Translations under genes and position numbers: made by a program
Shown here: positions 6,191 through 13,453 of the stretch, piece by piece
Layout: each line of letters opens with the position of its first letter
How positions within the stretch are numbered: position 1 is the first letter of the stretch
The notes under the pieces: generated by a model
What the model was told of the DNA's origin: nothing
Database searches by the model: none
The model's input: the letters and a program-made list of their open reading frames with translations, nothing else
Assembly: GCA_002694345.1 (NCBI GenBank)
Contig: NZLV01000230.1
Location: 1 to 15,014, forward strand
Length of the DNA: 15,014 bases
Source of the DNA: Maricaulis sp.
GTDB taxonomy: Bacteria > Pseudomonadota > Alphaproteobacteria > Caulobacterales > Maricaulaceae
Reading direction: 5' to 3'

Positions 6191-6844
6191 ATGAGCGATG
6201 AGCCGATACCTGCCCGCAAGGCCTATCAGGACTGGGCGGAGATCTATGACAGCAATGAGAACCGCACGCGCGATCTCGATGCGCTGATCGTGCAGAGCAT
6301 GGATTGGCCGCTCGATGGTGCCCGGGTGATCGAGTTCGGCGCCGGCACCGGCAAGAATACCGCCTATCTGGCTGAACGCGCCCGCTCGGTCCTGGCGCTC
6401 GACCTGTCCTCCGCCATGCTCGACAAGGCCCGCGCCCGGCTGCAGGCCGACCATGTCCGCTTTGCCGAGCATGATGTCACCATGCCCTGGCCGGCAGAGG
6501 CGGCCTCGGCCGATCTGGTGATCGGCAATCTCGTGCTGGAGCATATCGCGGTGATGGAGCCGGTCTTTGCCGAAGCTGCCCGCGTTCTGGTGCCTGGCGG
6601 CACGCTCTTCATCTGTGAGCTCCACCCGGACCGTCAGGCCCTGGGCAGCCAGGCCCGTTTCGAACAGGACGGTCAGACCCGCCTGGTCGAAGCCTATCAC
6701 CACACCTTGTCGGATTATGTGCGCGCGGGCGAAGCGGCCGGTCTGGCCCTGTCAGGCATCAATGAGGCGATCGAGGCCGGCGTCGAGGTTTCCGAGACGA
6801 CGCCACCGCGCCTGCTCGCCCTCACCTTCACCAAGCCGGATTAG
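6191..6844 (+). CDS. class I SAM-dependent methyltransferase
   Basis: A 217-aa Rossmann-fold methyltransferase of the Methyltransf_11 type; the substrate cannot be read from sequence. Residues 12-20 (YQDWAEIYD) match the N-terminus common in this group. Motif I is VIEFGAGTGK (46-55), the acidic residue at the end of beta 2 is D71 (LALDLSSAML), then DLVIGNLVLEHI (motif for beta 4) and RVLVPGGTLFICELHP. Small size and absence of an extra domain suggest a small-molecule or lipid substrate, but protein methylation cannot be excluded given the flagellar surroundings. ATG 6191 is preferred over an adjoining GTG at 6188 because GGGAG is better spaced. It is divergent from hicA and its stop overlaps that of the propeller gene by 4 bp. 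Confidence 0.85.
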   Translation: MSDEPIPARKAYQDWAEIYDSNENRTRDLDALIVQSMDWPLDGARVIEFGAGTGKNTAYLAERARSVLALDLSSAMLDKARARLQADHVRFAEHDVTMPWPAEAASADLVIGNLVLEHIAVMEPVFAEAARVLVPGGTLFICELHPDRQALGSQARFEQDGQTRLVEAYHHTLSDYVRAGEAAGLALSGINEAIEAGVEVSETTPPRLLALTFTKPD

Positions 6845-9594
6845 AAATAGGCGGTCGCGTTGACGCCGGAACCACCGGCCAGCCGCGACAGGCCCGCCTG
6901 GTAATTGGCCAGCTGGGCCGAGACATGGGCCGGAACCGTGCCGCCCCTTTTGCCCGCCTGCGGCCCTTCCAGCAGCGCCTTCAGCGCCGGATCCATCGTG
7001 ATGTCACGATAGGCGCGCTGCAGTTTGGACATGGCGGTCTCGAGGAATTCATAGGCCTTCTCCGCATCCTCCTGCGAGCCGATGCTCATCGAGGGCGGCA
7101 GATCCAGCGCGTGCAGCGGCGGGGCGTCGGACGTCTTCTCATCCTTGTCCAGCAGCGAGCCCGTATTCACGATGGCCCCGGCCTGCAGGCCCATGGATTT
7201 GAGCAGGTCACGCCCTTCAGAACCGGCAAACAGCTCGATCGTGGAGCCTTCCGCCGCCTTGATGCGCAGCATGTCGCCATCAGAAGAGCGGCGCACATCC
7301 GCGGTTCCGTCCAGCACCAGGGCTGCATTGATCTTGAAGCTCAGCGCGCGGATCGTGTCGTCGGAATCCAGCGTGATCTTCTTGCGTCGGCCGCCATTCA
7401 CCGAGATGTAGAAATGGTCGTCAGCCCGGGCCGAGCTGCGGTCGGCGATCACCCGGCTGTCGGAATAGGTCACCGTACCGGTCGGCAGACCCAGCGCATC
7501 CAGCACCGAGTCATCGGACGCCGCCACGGCAATGCCTGCCGCCGCGGCCAGACCGTTGCGGCCGGAAATCTGATGGCTCCAGTCCAGCGCACCGGTGGCG
7601 CCGTCGATCTGCGCGGCGAACGCATCACGCTCACCATTCAGCGTGTCACCATTGATCCCGCCCAGCGTCTTACCGGCGATATAGATCTTGCCATTGTGGA
7701 CATCGATCGAGGACGCCCCGTCATCATCGGACGAGCCGACAAAAGTCGTGTAGTCGATCGTCGCCGAGGCGCCATCGGTGAACTTCACCAGGAAGGCATC
7801 CCGCACGCCGCCATTATGCGCGCCCACCGGCGCACTCGGCGAGAAGGCGGACCCCGCGGCACCGGTCAGATAGATATCCGTGCCGTCCACAGCGATGCCG
7901 CCGATACTGCCATCATCCAGATCGCCCAGATTCTGTTCCCAGATGGCAGCAGAGGAATTGTCCGCCACATCGAACTTGCGCAGCACGGCACTGCCGCCCT
8001 CATTCGAGGCCACCAGAAGATTGCCGTCATCGGCGATCGCGATCGAGGAAATCGTCTCATCGCCCGTATCGCCGACCCGGCGCGTCCACAGCGCCGTCCC
8101 GTCCGAGCCGATCGCGCGGATATAGCCATCGCTCAGCCCGCCGGCATGGGCTTCGCCACCGAAGGCCGATGCCGACTTGCCCGCGACATAAATGGTGCCG
8201 TCATCCGCCACCGCAACGGAGCTCGCGGTATCATCGCCGGTACCACCGAAGCGCTGCATCCATTGCTCGACGCCGGCCGAATTGTACTTCACCGCGAAAC
8301 TGTCAGCGCCACCGACATCCGTGCTGTCACCCAGCCCGCCGGTCACCTGGCCGGTGACAATGACATTGCCGCTCGCATCGACGGCAACACCCGCGCCATC
8401 CGCACTCTCCGCCGCGCCGAGCACACGGCTCCAGACGCGCTTGCCGGTGCTGTCATACTTGGCCAGGACCAGGTCTTGCTCGCCCTTGAGCAATTGCCCG
8501 TCCGTCGAGGACGTGGTCGTGCCGACGACATAGATACCGCCATCGGCCGCCGCGACCGTGTCGGCAATCTCCAGCGGATTGTCTTCCAGCTTGATCCGGG
8601 TCTCGCCATCCTCGCCGCCGGGCACGGCCACTTCACTTTCCGTGGCATCCGCCGAGAAGCGCGTGGAATAGCCGGTCGTCGGGTCGCCGCTGGCCAGATC
8701 GGTCAGTTTCACGATCTGCCCGCCCGCGCTCTCATTGATGCCGGACGTGCCGGCGAAATACAGGGCCGGTTCGGCCGCCGGCGCGGAGAAGCTGATCTGC
8801 TCCGTCGACACGCCCTTGATCAGGAAGCCGAAATTATCACCCGGAATGACGCCGACATCATTCTCTTCACCGATCTTGGTGCGCTCGAAGCGGGTGATCA
8901 CACCATTGGCTTCCAGCTCGGCATTGATGTGGGCAGCGATATTGTCGAGATTGCGCGTCTGCGCGCCCATATCGGCCAGATTGATCTGGATATCCGTGGT
9001 CACGCCGCTTTTCTTCACCGACACGGTGAACTGGACATCACCGGTCAGGCTGGCGACCTCCGCATCAAAGGCGCCCTTGTGGATCGTACCGGTCTTGAAC
9101 TGCGACAGGCCGCGCGAGATCGCGACCTCGCTTTCCAGCTTCTTCAGCTCCTCACCCTTCAGCAGGGTCAGCTCTTCCAGATCGAGCCCGTCAAAGAACT
9201 CGCCCATCTGGCTCAGCCCTTTCACAAAGGCCTTCTCCAGGAAGTCGCGGCGGACATCATTCGTGCCCTTCTCGCGCGCCTCTTCGGCCAGCGCGGCCAG
9301 GCGTTTGAGACCCTGGTGCAGGGAGAACAGCTTCTTGTGATCCGACGGGGCATCGATATCGGAGAATTCGCGGCTCGGATTGAGGAAGAAATCGCCCGTG
9401 CCCAGCACCCGCCGGCGCATCTCTTCCAGCGTCTGAAGCTGGCTCGATCCGATCTCCCAGGGGGCGGGCACATCCTCGGTCTTGCGCGAGGACGAAGCCG
9501 TCTGCGCATAGGAGGACGAGCCGATGGTCGCGCTCGTGATGCGCGCGCCATACCAGCTGGTCAGCAGTCCCTGATTGATACCGATGATCGTCAC
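6841..9594 (-). CDS. large cysteine-free beta-propeller protein with flagellin-IN-like segments, unknown function
   Basis: A 917-aa protein I do not recognise as a named gene. I chose GTG 9594 because AAGGTG lies 7 nt before it; the upstream open extension (to 9732) is basic and Cys-containing, unlike the rest, which has no cysteine. Order from that start: residues 1-185, helical and charged; about 186-239, a flagellin-IN-like segment (VQFTVSVKKSGVTTDIQINL, then LDNIAAHINAEL); about 342-692, six clear SBBP-type propeller repeats spaced roughly 48-63 residues (DGTIYVAG, DGNLLVAS, NGKIYIAG), perhaps a seventh degraded; about 726-784, a second IN-like segment (FYISVNGGRRKKITLDSDDT); and 849-917, a helical tail with VPAHVSAQLANYQAGLSRL. 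No Sec signal or transmembrane segment is seen. Its head-to-head position with pseB suggests a flagellum-exported or surface protein. That role is inference. Confidence 0.8.
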   Translation of the reverse strand: MTIIGINQGLLTSWYGARITSATIGSSSYAQTASSSRKTEDVPAPWEIGSSQLQTLEEMRRRVLGTGDFFLNPSREFSDIDAPSDHKKLFSLHQGLKRLAALAEEAREKGTNDVRRDFLEKAFVKGLSQMGEFFDGLDLEELTLLKGEELKKLESEVAISRGLSQFKTGTIHKGAFDAEVASLTGDVQFTVSVKKSGVTTDIQINLADMGAQTRNLDNIAAHINAELEANGVITRFERTKIGEENDVGVIPGDNFGFLIKGVSTEQISFSAPAAEPALYFAGTSGINESAGGQIVKLTDLASGDPTTGYSTRFSADATESEVAVPGGEDGETRIKLEDNPLEIADTVAAADGGIYVVGTTTSSTDGQLLKGEQDLVLAKYDSTGKRVWSRVLGAAESADGAGVAVDASGNVIVTGQVTGGLGDSTDVGGADSFAVKYNSAGVEQWMQRFGGTGDDTASSVAVADDGTIYVAGKSASAFGGEAHAGGLSDGYIRAIGSDGTALWTRRVGDTGDETISSIAIADDGNLLVASNEGGSAVLRKFDVADNSSAAIWEQNLGDLDDGSIGGIAVDGTDIYLTGAAGSAFSPSAPVGAHNGGVRDAFLVKFTDGASATIDYTTFVGSSDDDGASSIDVHNGKIYIAGKTLGGINGDTLNGERDAFAAQIDGATGALDWSHQISGRNGLAAAAGIAVAASDDSVLDALGLPTGTVTYSDSRVIADRSSARADDHFYISVNGGRRKKITLDSDDTIRALSFKINAALVLDGTADVRRSSDGDMLRIKAAEGSTIELFAGSEGRDLLKSMGLQAGAIVNTGSLLDKDEKTSDAPPLHALDLPPSMSIGSQEDAEKAYEFLETAMSKLQRAYRDITMDPALKALLEGPQAGKRGGTVPAHVSAQLANYQAGLSRLAGGSGVNATAYF

Positions 9595-9727
9595 GATCAC
9601 ACACCTTTTCGTACTCGCTGCCCAGTGTGGACCCGATCTGCAAACAAAGTGTTGCGAAAGACGGTTAAAAGCCCCGCATACAAAGGACTTTTCGCGGCTC
9701 GCCCGGGCCGGACTGTGCGTCCGTGGC

Positions 9728-9746
9728 GACACTCTGCTAGAGTGTC
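9728..9746. promoter_or_regulatory. perfect 8-bp dyad in the divergent propeller/pseB control region
   Basis: GACACTCT-GCT-AGAGTGTC is a perfect inverted repeat with 3-bp spacer, 78 bp before the pseB ATG and 134 bp before the propeller gene start. Such a dyad suits a dimeric regulator; the protein is unknown. Confidence 0.45.
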
Positions 9747-9760
9747 CGGCCGGCCTGCCC

Positions 9761-9776
9761 CTAACGCGCCGTTAAC
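9761..9776 (+). promoter_or_regulatory. near-consensus CtrA-type box upstream of pseB
   Basis: CTAA-CGCGCCG-TTAAC differs from TTAA-N7-TTAAC at one base and lies 47 bp before the pseB ATG, nearly the same distance as the perfect box upstream of fliX. Confidence 0.45.
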
Positions 9777-9823
9777 CCCGGCAGCGCAGCGTCGGACAAA
9801 GACGACGATTCGTGAGGCCCCGC

Positions 9824-10897
9824 ATGTCCGACCAGACATCGCCCGACAACCCCTTCGAGGACATGATCCCGAGCCGCAGCTTTCTCGAGCCGCGCATGCC
9901 GCTGGACGGCAAGACCATCCTCGTGACGGGCGGGACCGGATCCTTTGGCCGCAAATTCACCGAGACGATCTGCCGGGAATTCAAGCCGAAGAAGCTGATC
10001 ATTTTCTCGCGCGACGAGCTGAAACAGTATGAAATGGCTCAGGATTTTTCGCCCAGCGATTATCCTTTCCTGCGCTATTTCATCGGCGATGTCCGCGACG
10101 AGGCCCGGCTCGACCAGGCCATGCGCGATGTCGATGTGGTGATCCACGCCGCCGCGCTGAAGCATGTCCCGATCGCCGAATACAATCCGTTCGAGTGCAT
10201 CAAGACCAATGTCATGGGCGCCGAGAATGTCGTGCGCGCCGCCATCAAGCGCGGGGTCAGCCATGTCTGCGCCCTGTCCACCGACAAGGCCGCCAACCCG
10301 ATCAATCTCTACGGCGCCTCCAAACTCGCGGCGGATAAAATATTCACCGCCGCCCAGCATATGGGCGGTGAAGGCGGACCGGTTTTCTCCGTCGTCCGCT
10401 ACGGCAATGTGGTGGGCTCCCGCGGCTCCGTGATCCCCTATTTCCGCAAACTCGTCGATGACGGGGCCAAGGAATTGCCGATCACCGATCCGCGCATGAC
10501 CCGCTTCTGGATCACGCTCGAACAGGGCGTCAATTTCGTCCTCTCCAGCCTCGCCATGGCGCGCGGCGGCGAGATCTTCGTGCCCAAGATCCCGTCCATG
10601 TCCACGGCCGAACTGGCCCGCACCATGGCGCCGCATCTGCCGCACAAGATTGTCGGCATTCGTCCGGGCGAAAAACTGCACGAAATCATGGTGCCGGAAG
10701 ATGACAGCCGCACCACGGTGGAACTGGCCGACCGCTACGCCATCCTGCCGGCCCACTCGGCCAAGATCATGGCGCGCTACCTGGCCACCGGTGGCAAGCT
10801 CGTCCCCGACGGCTTCCAGTACGCCTCCAACACCAATCCCGAACAACTCGACGGCAAAGCCCTGCGCGCCCTGATCGGCGAAGCCGCGGCGGCTTAG
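9824..10897 (+). CDS. pseB: UDP-N-acetylglucosamine 4,6-dehydratase (inverting), PseB
   Basis: Catalyses the first step of CMP-pseudaminic acid synthesis, converting UDP-GlcNAc to the 4-keto-6-deoxy-L-arabino sugar; Caulobacter calls the counterpart FlmA. This 357-aa protein is an extended short-chain dehydrogenase/reductase. The NADP-binding loop is GGTGSFG (36-42), and D154, K155, Y163 and K167 sit in the stretch STDKAANPINLYGASK, matching the catalytic layout of H. pylori FlaA1. Later family segments include VVRYGNVVGSRGSVIPYF and the RMTRFWITLEQGV stretch. ATG 9824 has GAGG 6 nt before it; this gives about 24 residues before the usual start at MPLDGKTILVTGG, so a shorter start is possible. 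Upstream lie a CtrA-like box and a dyad. It converges on pseC instead of preceding it in one operon. Confidence 0.93.
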   Translation: MSDQTSPDNPFEDMIPSRSFLEPRMPLDGKTILVTGGTGSFGRKFTETICREFKPKKLIIFSRDELKQYEMAQDFSPSDYPFLRYFIGDVRDEARLDQAMRDVDVVIHAAALKHVPIAEYNPFECIKTNVMGAENVVRAAIKRGVSHVCALSTDKAANPINLYGASKLAADKIFTAAQHMGGEGGPVFSVVRYGNVVGSRGSVIPYFRKLVDDGAKELPITDPRMTRFWITLEQGVNFVLSSLAMARGGEIFVPKIPSMSTAELARTMAPHLPHKIVGIRPGEKLHEIMVPEDDSRTTVELADRYAILPAHSAKIMARYLATGGKLVPDGFQYASNTNPEQLDGKALRALIGEAAAA

Positions 10898-10910
10898 CAA
10901 GCTGCGCCCT

Positions 10911-10960
10911 CCTTCCCCTTGATGGGGAAGGTGCCGGGCGAATGCCCGGCGGAAGGGGTG
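10911..10960 (+). repeat. two-hairpin extragenic repeat, copy 2
   Basis: Hairpin CCTTCCCC-TTGAT-GGGGAAGG (10911-10931), hairpin GCCGGGC-GAAT-GCCCGGC (10933-10950), then GGAAGGGGTG. The loops TTGAT and GAAT are the same as in copy 3, although the stems differ. A further small dyad, ATCCC/GGGAT, follows at 10962-10974. It lies 13 bp after the pseB stop and may act as a 3'-end structure. Confidence 0.65.
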
Positions 10961-10988
10961 AATCCCGAAGGGATGAGTTCTAGTCGGT

Positions 10989-11040
10989 CACCCACTCCAC
11001 CGCGCATTCGCGCGGTCCCCCTCGCCCATCAAGGGCGAGG
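10989..11040 (-). repeat. two-hairpin extragenic repeat, copy 3
   Basis: On the minus strand: CCTCGCCC-TTGAT-GGGCGAGG, then G-rich spacer, ACCGCGC-GAAT-GCGCGGT, and the tail GGAGTGGGTG, identical in plan and tail to copy 1 at 2117-2170. It begins 6 bp after the pseC stop, so each convergent pse gene ends in its own copy. Confidence 0.7.
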
Positions 11041-11046
11041 AGAAAA

Positions 11047-12219
11047 CTACCTGCCCAACACGCCCCGCAATCCGTCCGCCACCCGCAGCGGATCGTCATC
11101 CTCCATGCCGACAAACAGCGGCAGGGACAGGGTGCGCGCGTAATAGCGCTGCGCCCCCGGCAGGTCCTGGCGACCATAGAGGTCGAGATAATAAGGCTGG
11201 TCCGGCACCGGGATGTAGTGAACCTGGCTGCCAATGCCCCGTTCGCGCAGCCCGTCCATCACCGCGGTCCGCGTTGTGCCTTCCGCGTCGAAATCGATCC
11301 GCACCGGATAGAGATGCAGACAGGGCTCGCAATCCGGCGTCCGCGCCAGAGGCTGGATCCGCGGAGCCAGAGGTTCGAACGCGTCATCATAGAGCGCCGC
11401 CAGCTCCTGGCGCCGCGCCGCAAACAGGTCCAGCCGCTTCAATTGCGACAGGGCCAGAGCCGCCTGGATGTCGCTGAGCCGGTAATTCCAGCCCAGCTCG
11501 CTCATTTCGTGCCACCAGGGTTCACCCGCCTGGCGCTGCATGCGGGCCGGGTCGCGCTCGATCCCGTGACTGCGCAGGCGGCGCAAACGTTCGGCGAGCG
11601 CCGCATCATTCGTCGTGATCGCCCCGCCCTCACCGGCCGCGATCGTCTTGACCGGGTGGAAGGAAAAACAGGCCGAGACCGAGTGCCGGCAGGATCCGAC
11701 CGGCTCGCCCTCATGACGGCTGCCCACGGCATGGCAGGCATCCTCGACCAGGACGGCGCCGGCCGCATGGGCCCGCTGGGCCAGTCCCGCCACATCCTCG
11801 CACTGACCGGCCAGGTGCACCGGCAGGACCGCTTTCACCGTGCCGCGGAGCCGCGCCACTTCCAGGGCTACATCCAGTGTCTCCGGCGTCATCAGCCCGG
11901 TTTCCGGATCGACATCCGCGAACACCACATCGGCGCCGCAATATCGCGCCGCATTGGCCGTCGCCATGAAGGTGATGGCGGGCACGACACAGACATCACC
12001 CGGACCGATATCCAACGCCGCCAGCGCCAGATGGAGCGCCGTCGTGCCATTGGAACAGGCGATGGCGTGTTCAGCCCCGCACGCGGCGGCAAAGGCGATC
12101 TCGAAAGCGTCGACCGTCGGACCGGTCGTCAGCCAGTCGCCCCGCAACACCTCGGCCACGGCCGCGATGTCCTGCTCGTCCAGGGCCTGCCGCCCATAGG
12201 GGAGAAATCTCTGTGTCAT
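11047..12219 (-). CDS. pseC: UDP-4-amino-4,6-dideoxy-N-acetyl-beta-L-altrosamine transaminase, PseC
   Basis: PLP-dependent sugar aminotransferase of the DegT/DnrJ/EryC1 family acting directly after PseB in pseudaminic acid synthesis (FlmB-type in Caulobacter). The 390-aa length fits. Visible family marks are FLPYGRQALDEQDIAAV at the start, GDWLTTGP (27-34), the cofactor phosphate region ACSNGTTALHLAL (54-66), VLVEDACHAVGS (156-167) and the Schiff-base lysine K191 in SFHPVKTIAAGEGG. The C-terminal HYIPVPDQPYYLDLYG is typical of PseC and separates it from other sugar aminotransferases. The Shine-Dalgarno is weak. The remaining pathway genes (pseH, pseG, pseI, pseF) are not in the window. It runs towards pseB, in the same direction as the flagellin genes upstream of it. 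Confidence 0.92.
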   Translation of the reverse strand: MTQRFLPYGRQALDEQDIAAVAEVLRGDWLTTGPTVDAFEIAFAAACGAEHAIACSNGTTALHLALAALDIGPGDVCVVPAITFMATANAARYCGADVVFADVDPETGLMTPETLDVALEVARLRGTVKAVLPVHLAGQCEDVAGLAQRAHAAGAVLVEDACHAVGSRHEGEPVGSCRHSVSACFSFHPVKTIAAGEGGAITTNDAALAERLRRLRSHGIERDPARMQRQAGEPWWHEMSELGWNYRLSDIQAALALSQLKRLDLFAARRQELAALYDDAFEPLAPRIQPLARTPDCEPCLHLYPVRIDFDAEGTTRTAVMDGLRERGIGSQVHYIPVPDQPYYLDLYGRQDLPGAQRYYARTLSLPLFVGMEDDDPLRVADGLRGVLGR

Positions 12220-12270
12220 CGTGACCCCATCCTAGCGCCGAGATCATGAATTGAGTCGTACCAAGCGAAA

Positions 12271-12297
12271 CGGCCCCCCGGAAGATCCGGAGGGCCG
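12271..12297 (-). terminator. hairpin terminator candidate downstream of flagellin 1
   Basis: An 11-bp stem with one mismatch (CGGCCCCCCGG with CCGGAGGGCCG, loop AAGAT) lies about 58 bp beyond the flagellin stop. On the minus strand it is followed only by TTTCG, so the U-tract is weak. Confidence 0.5.
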
Positions 12298-12320
12298 TGC
12301 CGTGGTGGTGGAGTTTGTGT

Positions 12321-12347
12321 GTTCCGGGTCCGGGAGAAACCCGGAAC
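12321..12347 (-). other. hairpin immediately after the flagellin 1 stop codon
   Basis: GTTCCGGGT (12321-12329) pairs perfectly with ACCCGGAAC (12339-12347) across a 9-nt loop, 7 bp past the stop codon. No T-run follows, so it is more likely an mRNA 3'-end stabiliser than a terminator. Confidence 0.5.
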
Positions 12348-12354
12348 GAAACCC

Positions 12355-13188
12355 TTAGCCCTGGAACAGGGACAGAATGGTCTGCGGCTGCGAGTTGGCG
12401 ATCGACAGCGCCTGGACACCCAGCTGCTGCTTGACCTGCAAGGATTGCAGTCGCGCGCTTTCAACGGCCAGGTCGGCATCCACGAGATCACCGACACCCT
12501 TGTTCAGGCTGTCCATCAGCTTGCCCACGAAACTGTCGTGCGCTTCCAGCTTCTTGACGTCGGAACCCAGATTGGCCAGCGCCTGGTTGACGTTCTCCAG
12601 GCTGGTCTTGACCGCGGCGACCGCCGCCGTGGCCAGCGTCACCGTGCTCAGCGAAGCCGTGGTGGCCAGGGTGATGATCGTGCCGCCGATCGACATGTCC
12701 TGCGACTTCAGCGTGACCGTGCGGACGCCGTCGGCGTCGGCCAGGAACTGGATGCCGCCCGTGATCGAGCCGTCCAGGATGTTGGCACCGTCGAACTCGG
12801 CGTTCTGGAGAATGCCGGCGACCTGGTCCAGCAGGGCCTTGAAGTCGGCGTCATAGGCCTGGCGCGAGAAGGTATCGAGCGACGGGTCCATCGCGGCCGT
12901 GGCTTTCTCACGCATCTGGATCAGAAGGTCCGAGATGCTTTCGCCAGCGGCCAGGGCGACATCACCAATCGTGGTGGCGCGATCCAGGCCGGTCTGCACG
13001 GCTTCCAGAGCGCCAATATCCGAACGCATGCCCTGGGCAACGGCGTAGATCGCCGCATTGTCCTTGGCCCCTGCGATCTTGAGACCGGTGTTGATGCGGT
13101 TCTGGACGCCCTGCATCTCCATATTGGTCTTGTTCAGGTTCTGCAGCGCGATCATCGCGCCGGTATTGGTGTGAACGCTCATCGTCAT
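12355..13188 (-). CDS. flagellin (filament subunit), copy 1
   Basis: Filament protein exported by the flagellar type III system; 277 aa with no cysteine. The N-terminal domain (about 5-138) starts VHTNTGAMIALQNLNKTN and carries VQNRINTGLKIAGAKDNAAIYAVAQGMRSD; the C-terminal domain ends VESARLQSLQVKQQLGVQALSIANSQPQTILSLFQG. The short variable middle is typical of Caulobacter-type flagellins and is rich in Ser/Thr, possible O-glycosylation sites for a pseudaminic acid-type sugar. ATG 13188 is preferred because GGGAGA lies at proper spacing; the ATG two codons later is spaced poorly. It has its own perfect sigma-54 promoter and two half-conserved upstream dyads, and is separated from flaG by a strong terminator. 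It is a diverged paralogue of the flagellin at 13987-14811. Confidence 0.96.
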   Translation of the reverse strand: MTMSVHTNTGAMIALQNLNKTNMEMQGVQNRINTGLKIAGAKDNAAIYAVAQGMRSDIGALEAVQTGLDRATTIGDVALAAGESISDLLIQMREKATAAMDPSLDTFSRQAYDADFKALLDQVAGILQNAEFDGANILDGSITGGIQFLADADGVRTVTLKSQDMSIGGTIITLATTASLSTVTLATAAVAAVKTSLENVNQALANLGSDVKKLEAHDSFVGKLMDSLNKGVGDLVDADLAVESARLQSLQVKQQLGVQALSIANSQPQTILSLFQG

Positions 13189-13247
13189 GCGACATTCTCC
13201 CGCGTAGTCATTGCCGCTCCTTCAGCGGCGGGTTCGCATTCCTTTCC

Positions 13248-13262
13248 GCAACGAGCGTGCCA
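13248..13262 (-). promoter_or_regulatory. sigma-54 promoter of flagellin 1
   Basis: On the minus strand TGGCACGCTCGTTGC is a perfect TGGCACG-N4-TTGC element. The predicted start is near 13236, giving a leader of about 48 nt. A dyad, ATGCTG/CAGCAT (13282-13299), lies just upstream. Confidence 0.85.
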
Positions 13263-13347
13263 GTTTTGGTTAATCGGGATTATGCTGTGAATTCAGCATG
13301 ATACGGGCACGCTATTTCGAAGCTGCCGCACACCTGCCCGTCCCAAA

Positions 13348-13383
13348 GACCGCTTTCTGCCGGGACGTAGGCGTTTTTTGCCG
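13348..13383 (-). promoter_or_regulatory. two degenerate FlbD/ftr-like activator sites of flagellin 1
   Basis: Two sites resemble the 15-bp dyad found at flgI and flagellin 2. The first, 13348-13362, keeps TTTCTGCCG exactly in one half; the second, 13369-13383, ends TTGCCG and is followed by GGGTGA, close to the flagellin 2 site. They lie about 85 and 106 bp upstream of the sigma-54 element, the same range as the perfect sites. Confidence 0.5.
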
Positions 13384-13453
13384 GGTGAAACGCGGCATGT
13401 GCCGCCCCCAAAACACCGCGCCTTCAATCCCGGGAAACTCCATATCAGAACAC

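Noticed and set aside
9724..9737. TGGCGACACTCTGC as a sigma-54 promoter of pseB
   Set aside because: The GG-to-GC spacing is one base short and no FlbD-like dyad is present upstream.
6925..10032. A 1035-codon open frame on the plus strand, antisense to the propeller gene and running into pseB
   Set aside because: Its product is rich in Arg, Ala, His and Ile with no domain pattern, and it overlaps two genes with clear family or repeat signatures. GC-rich codon bias leaves few stops in this antisense frame.
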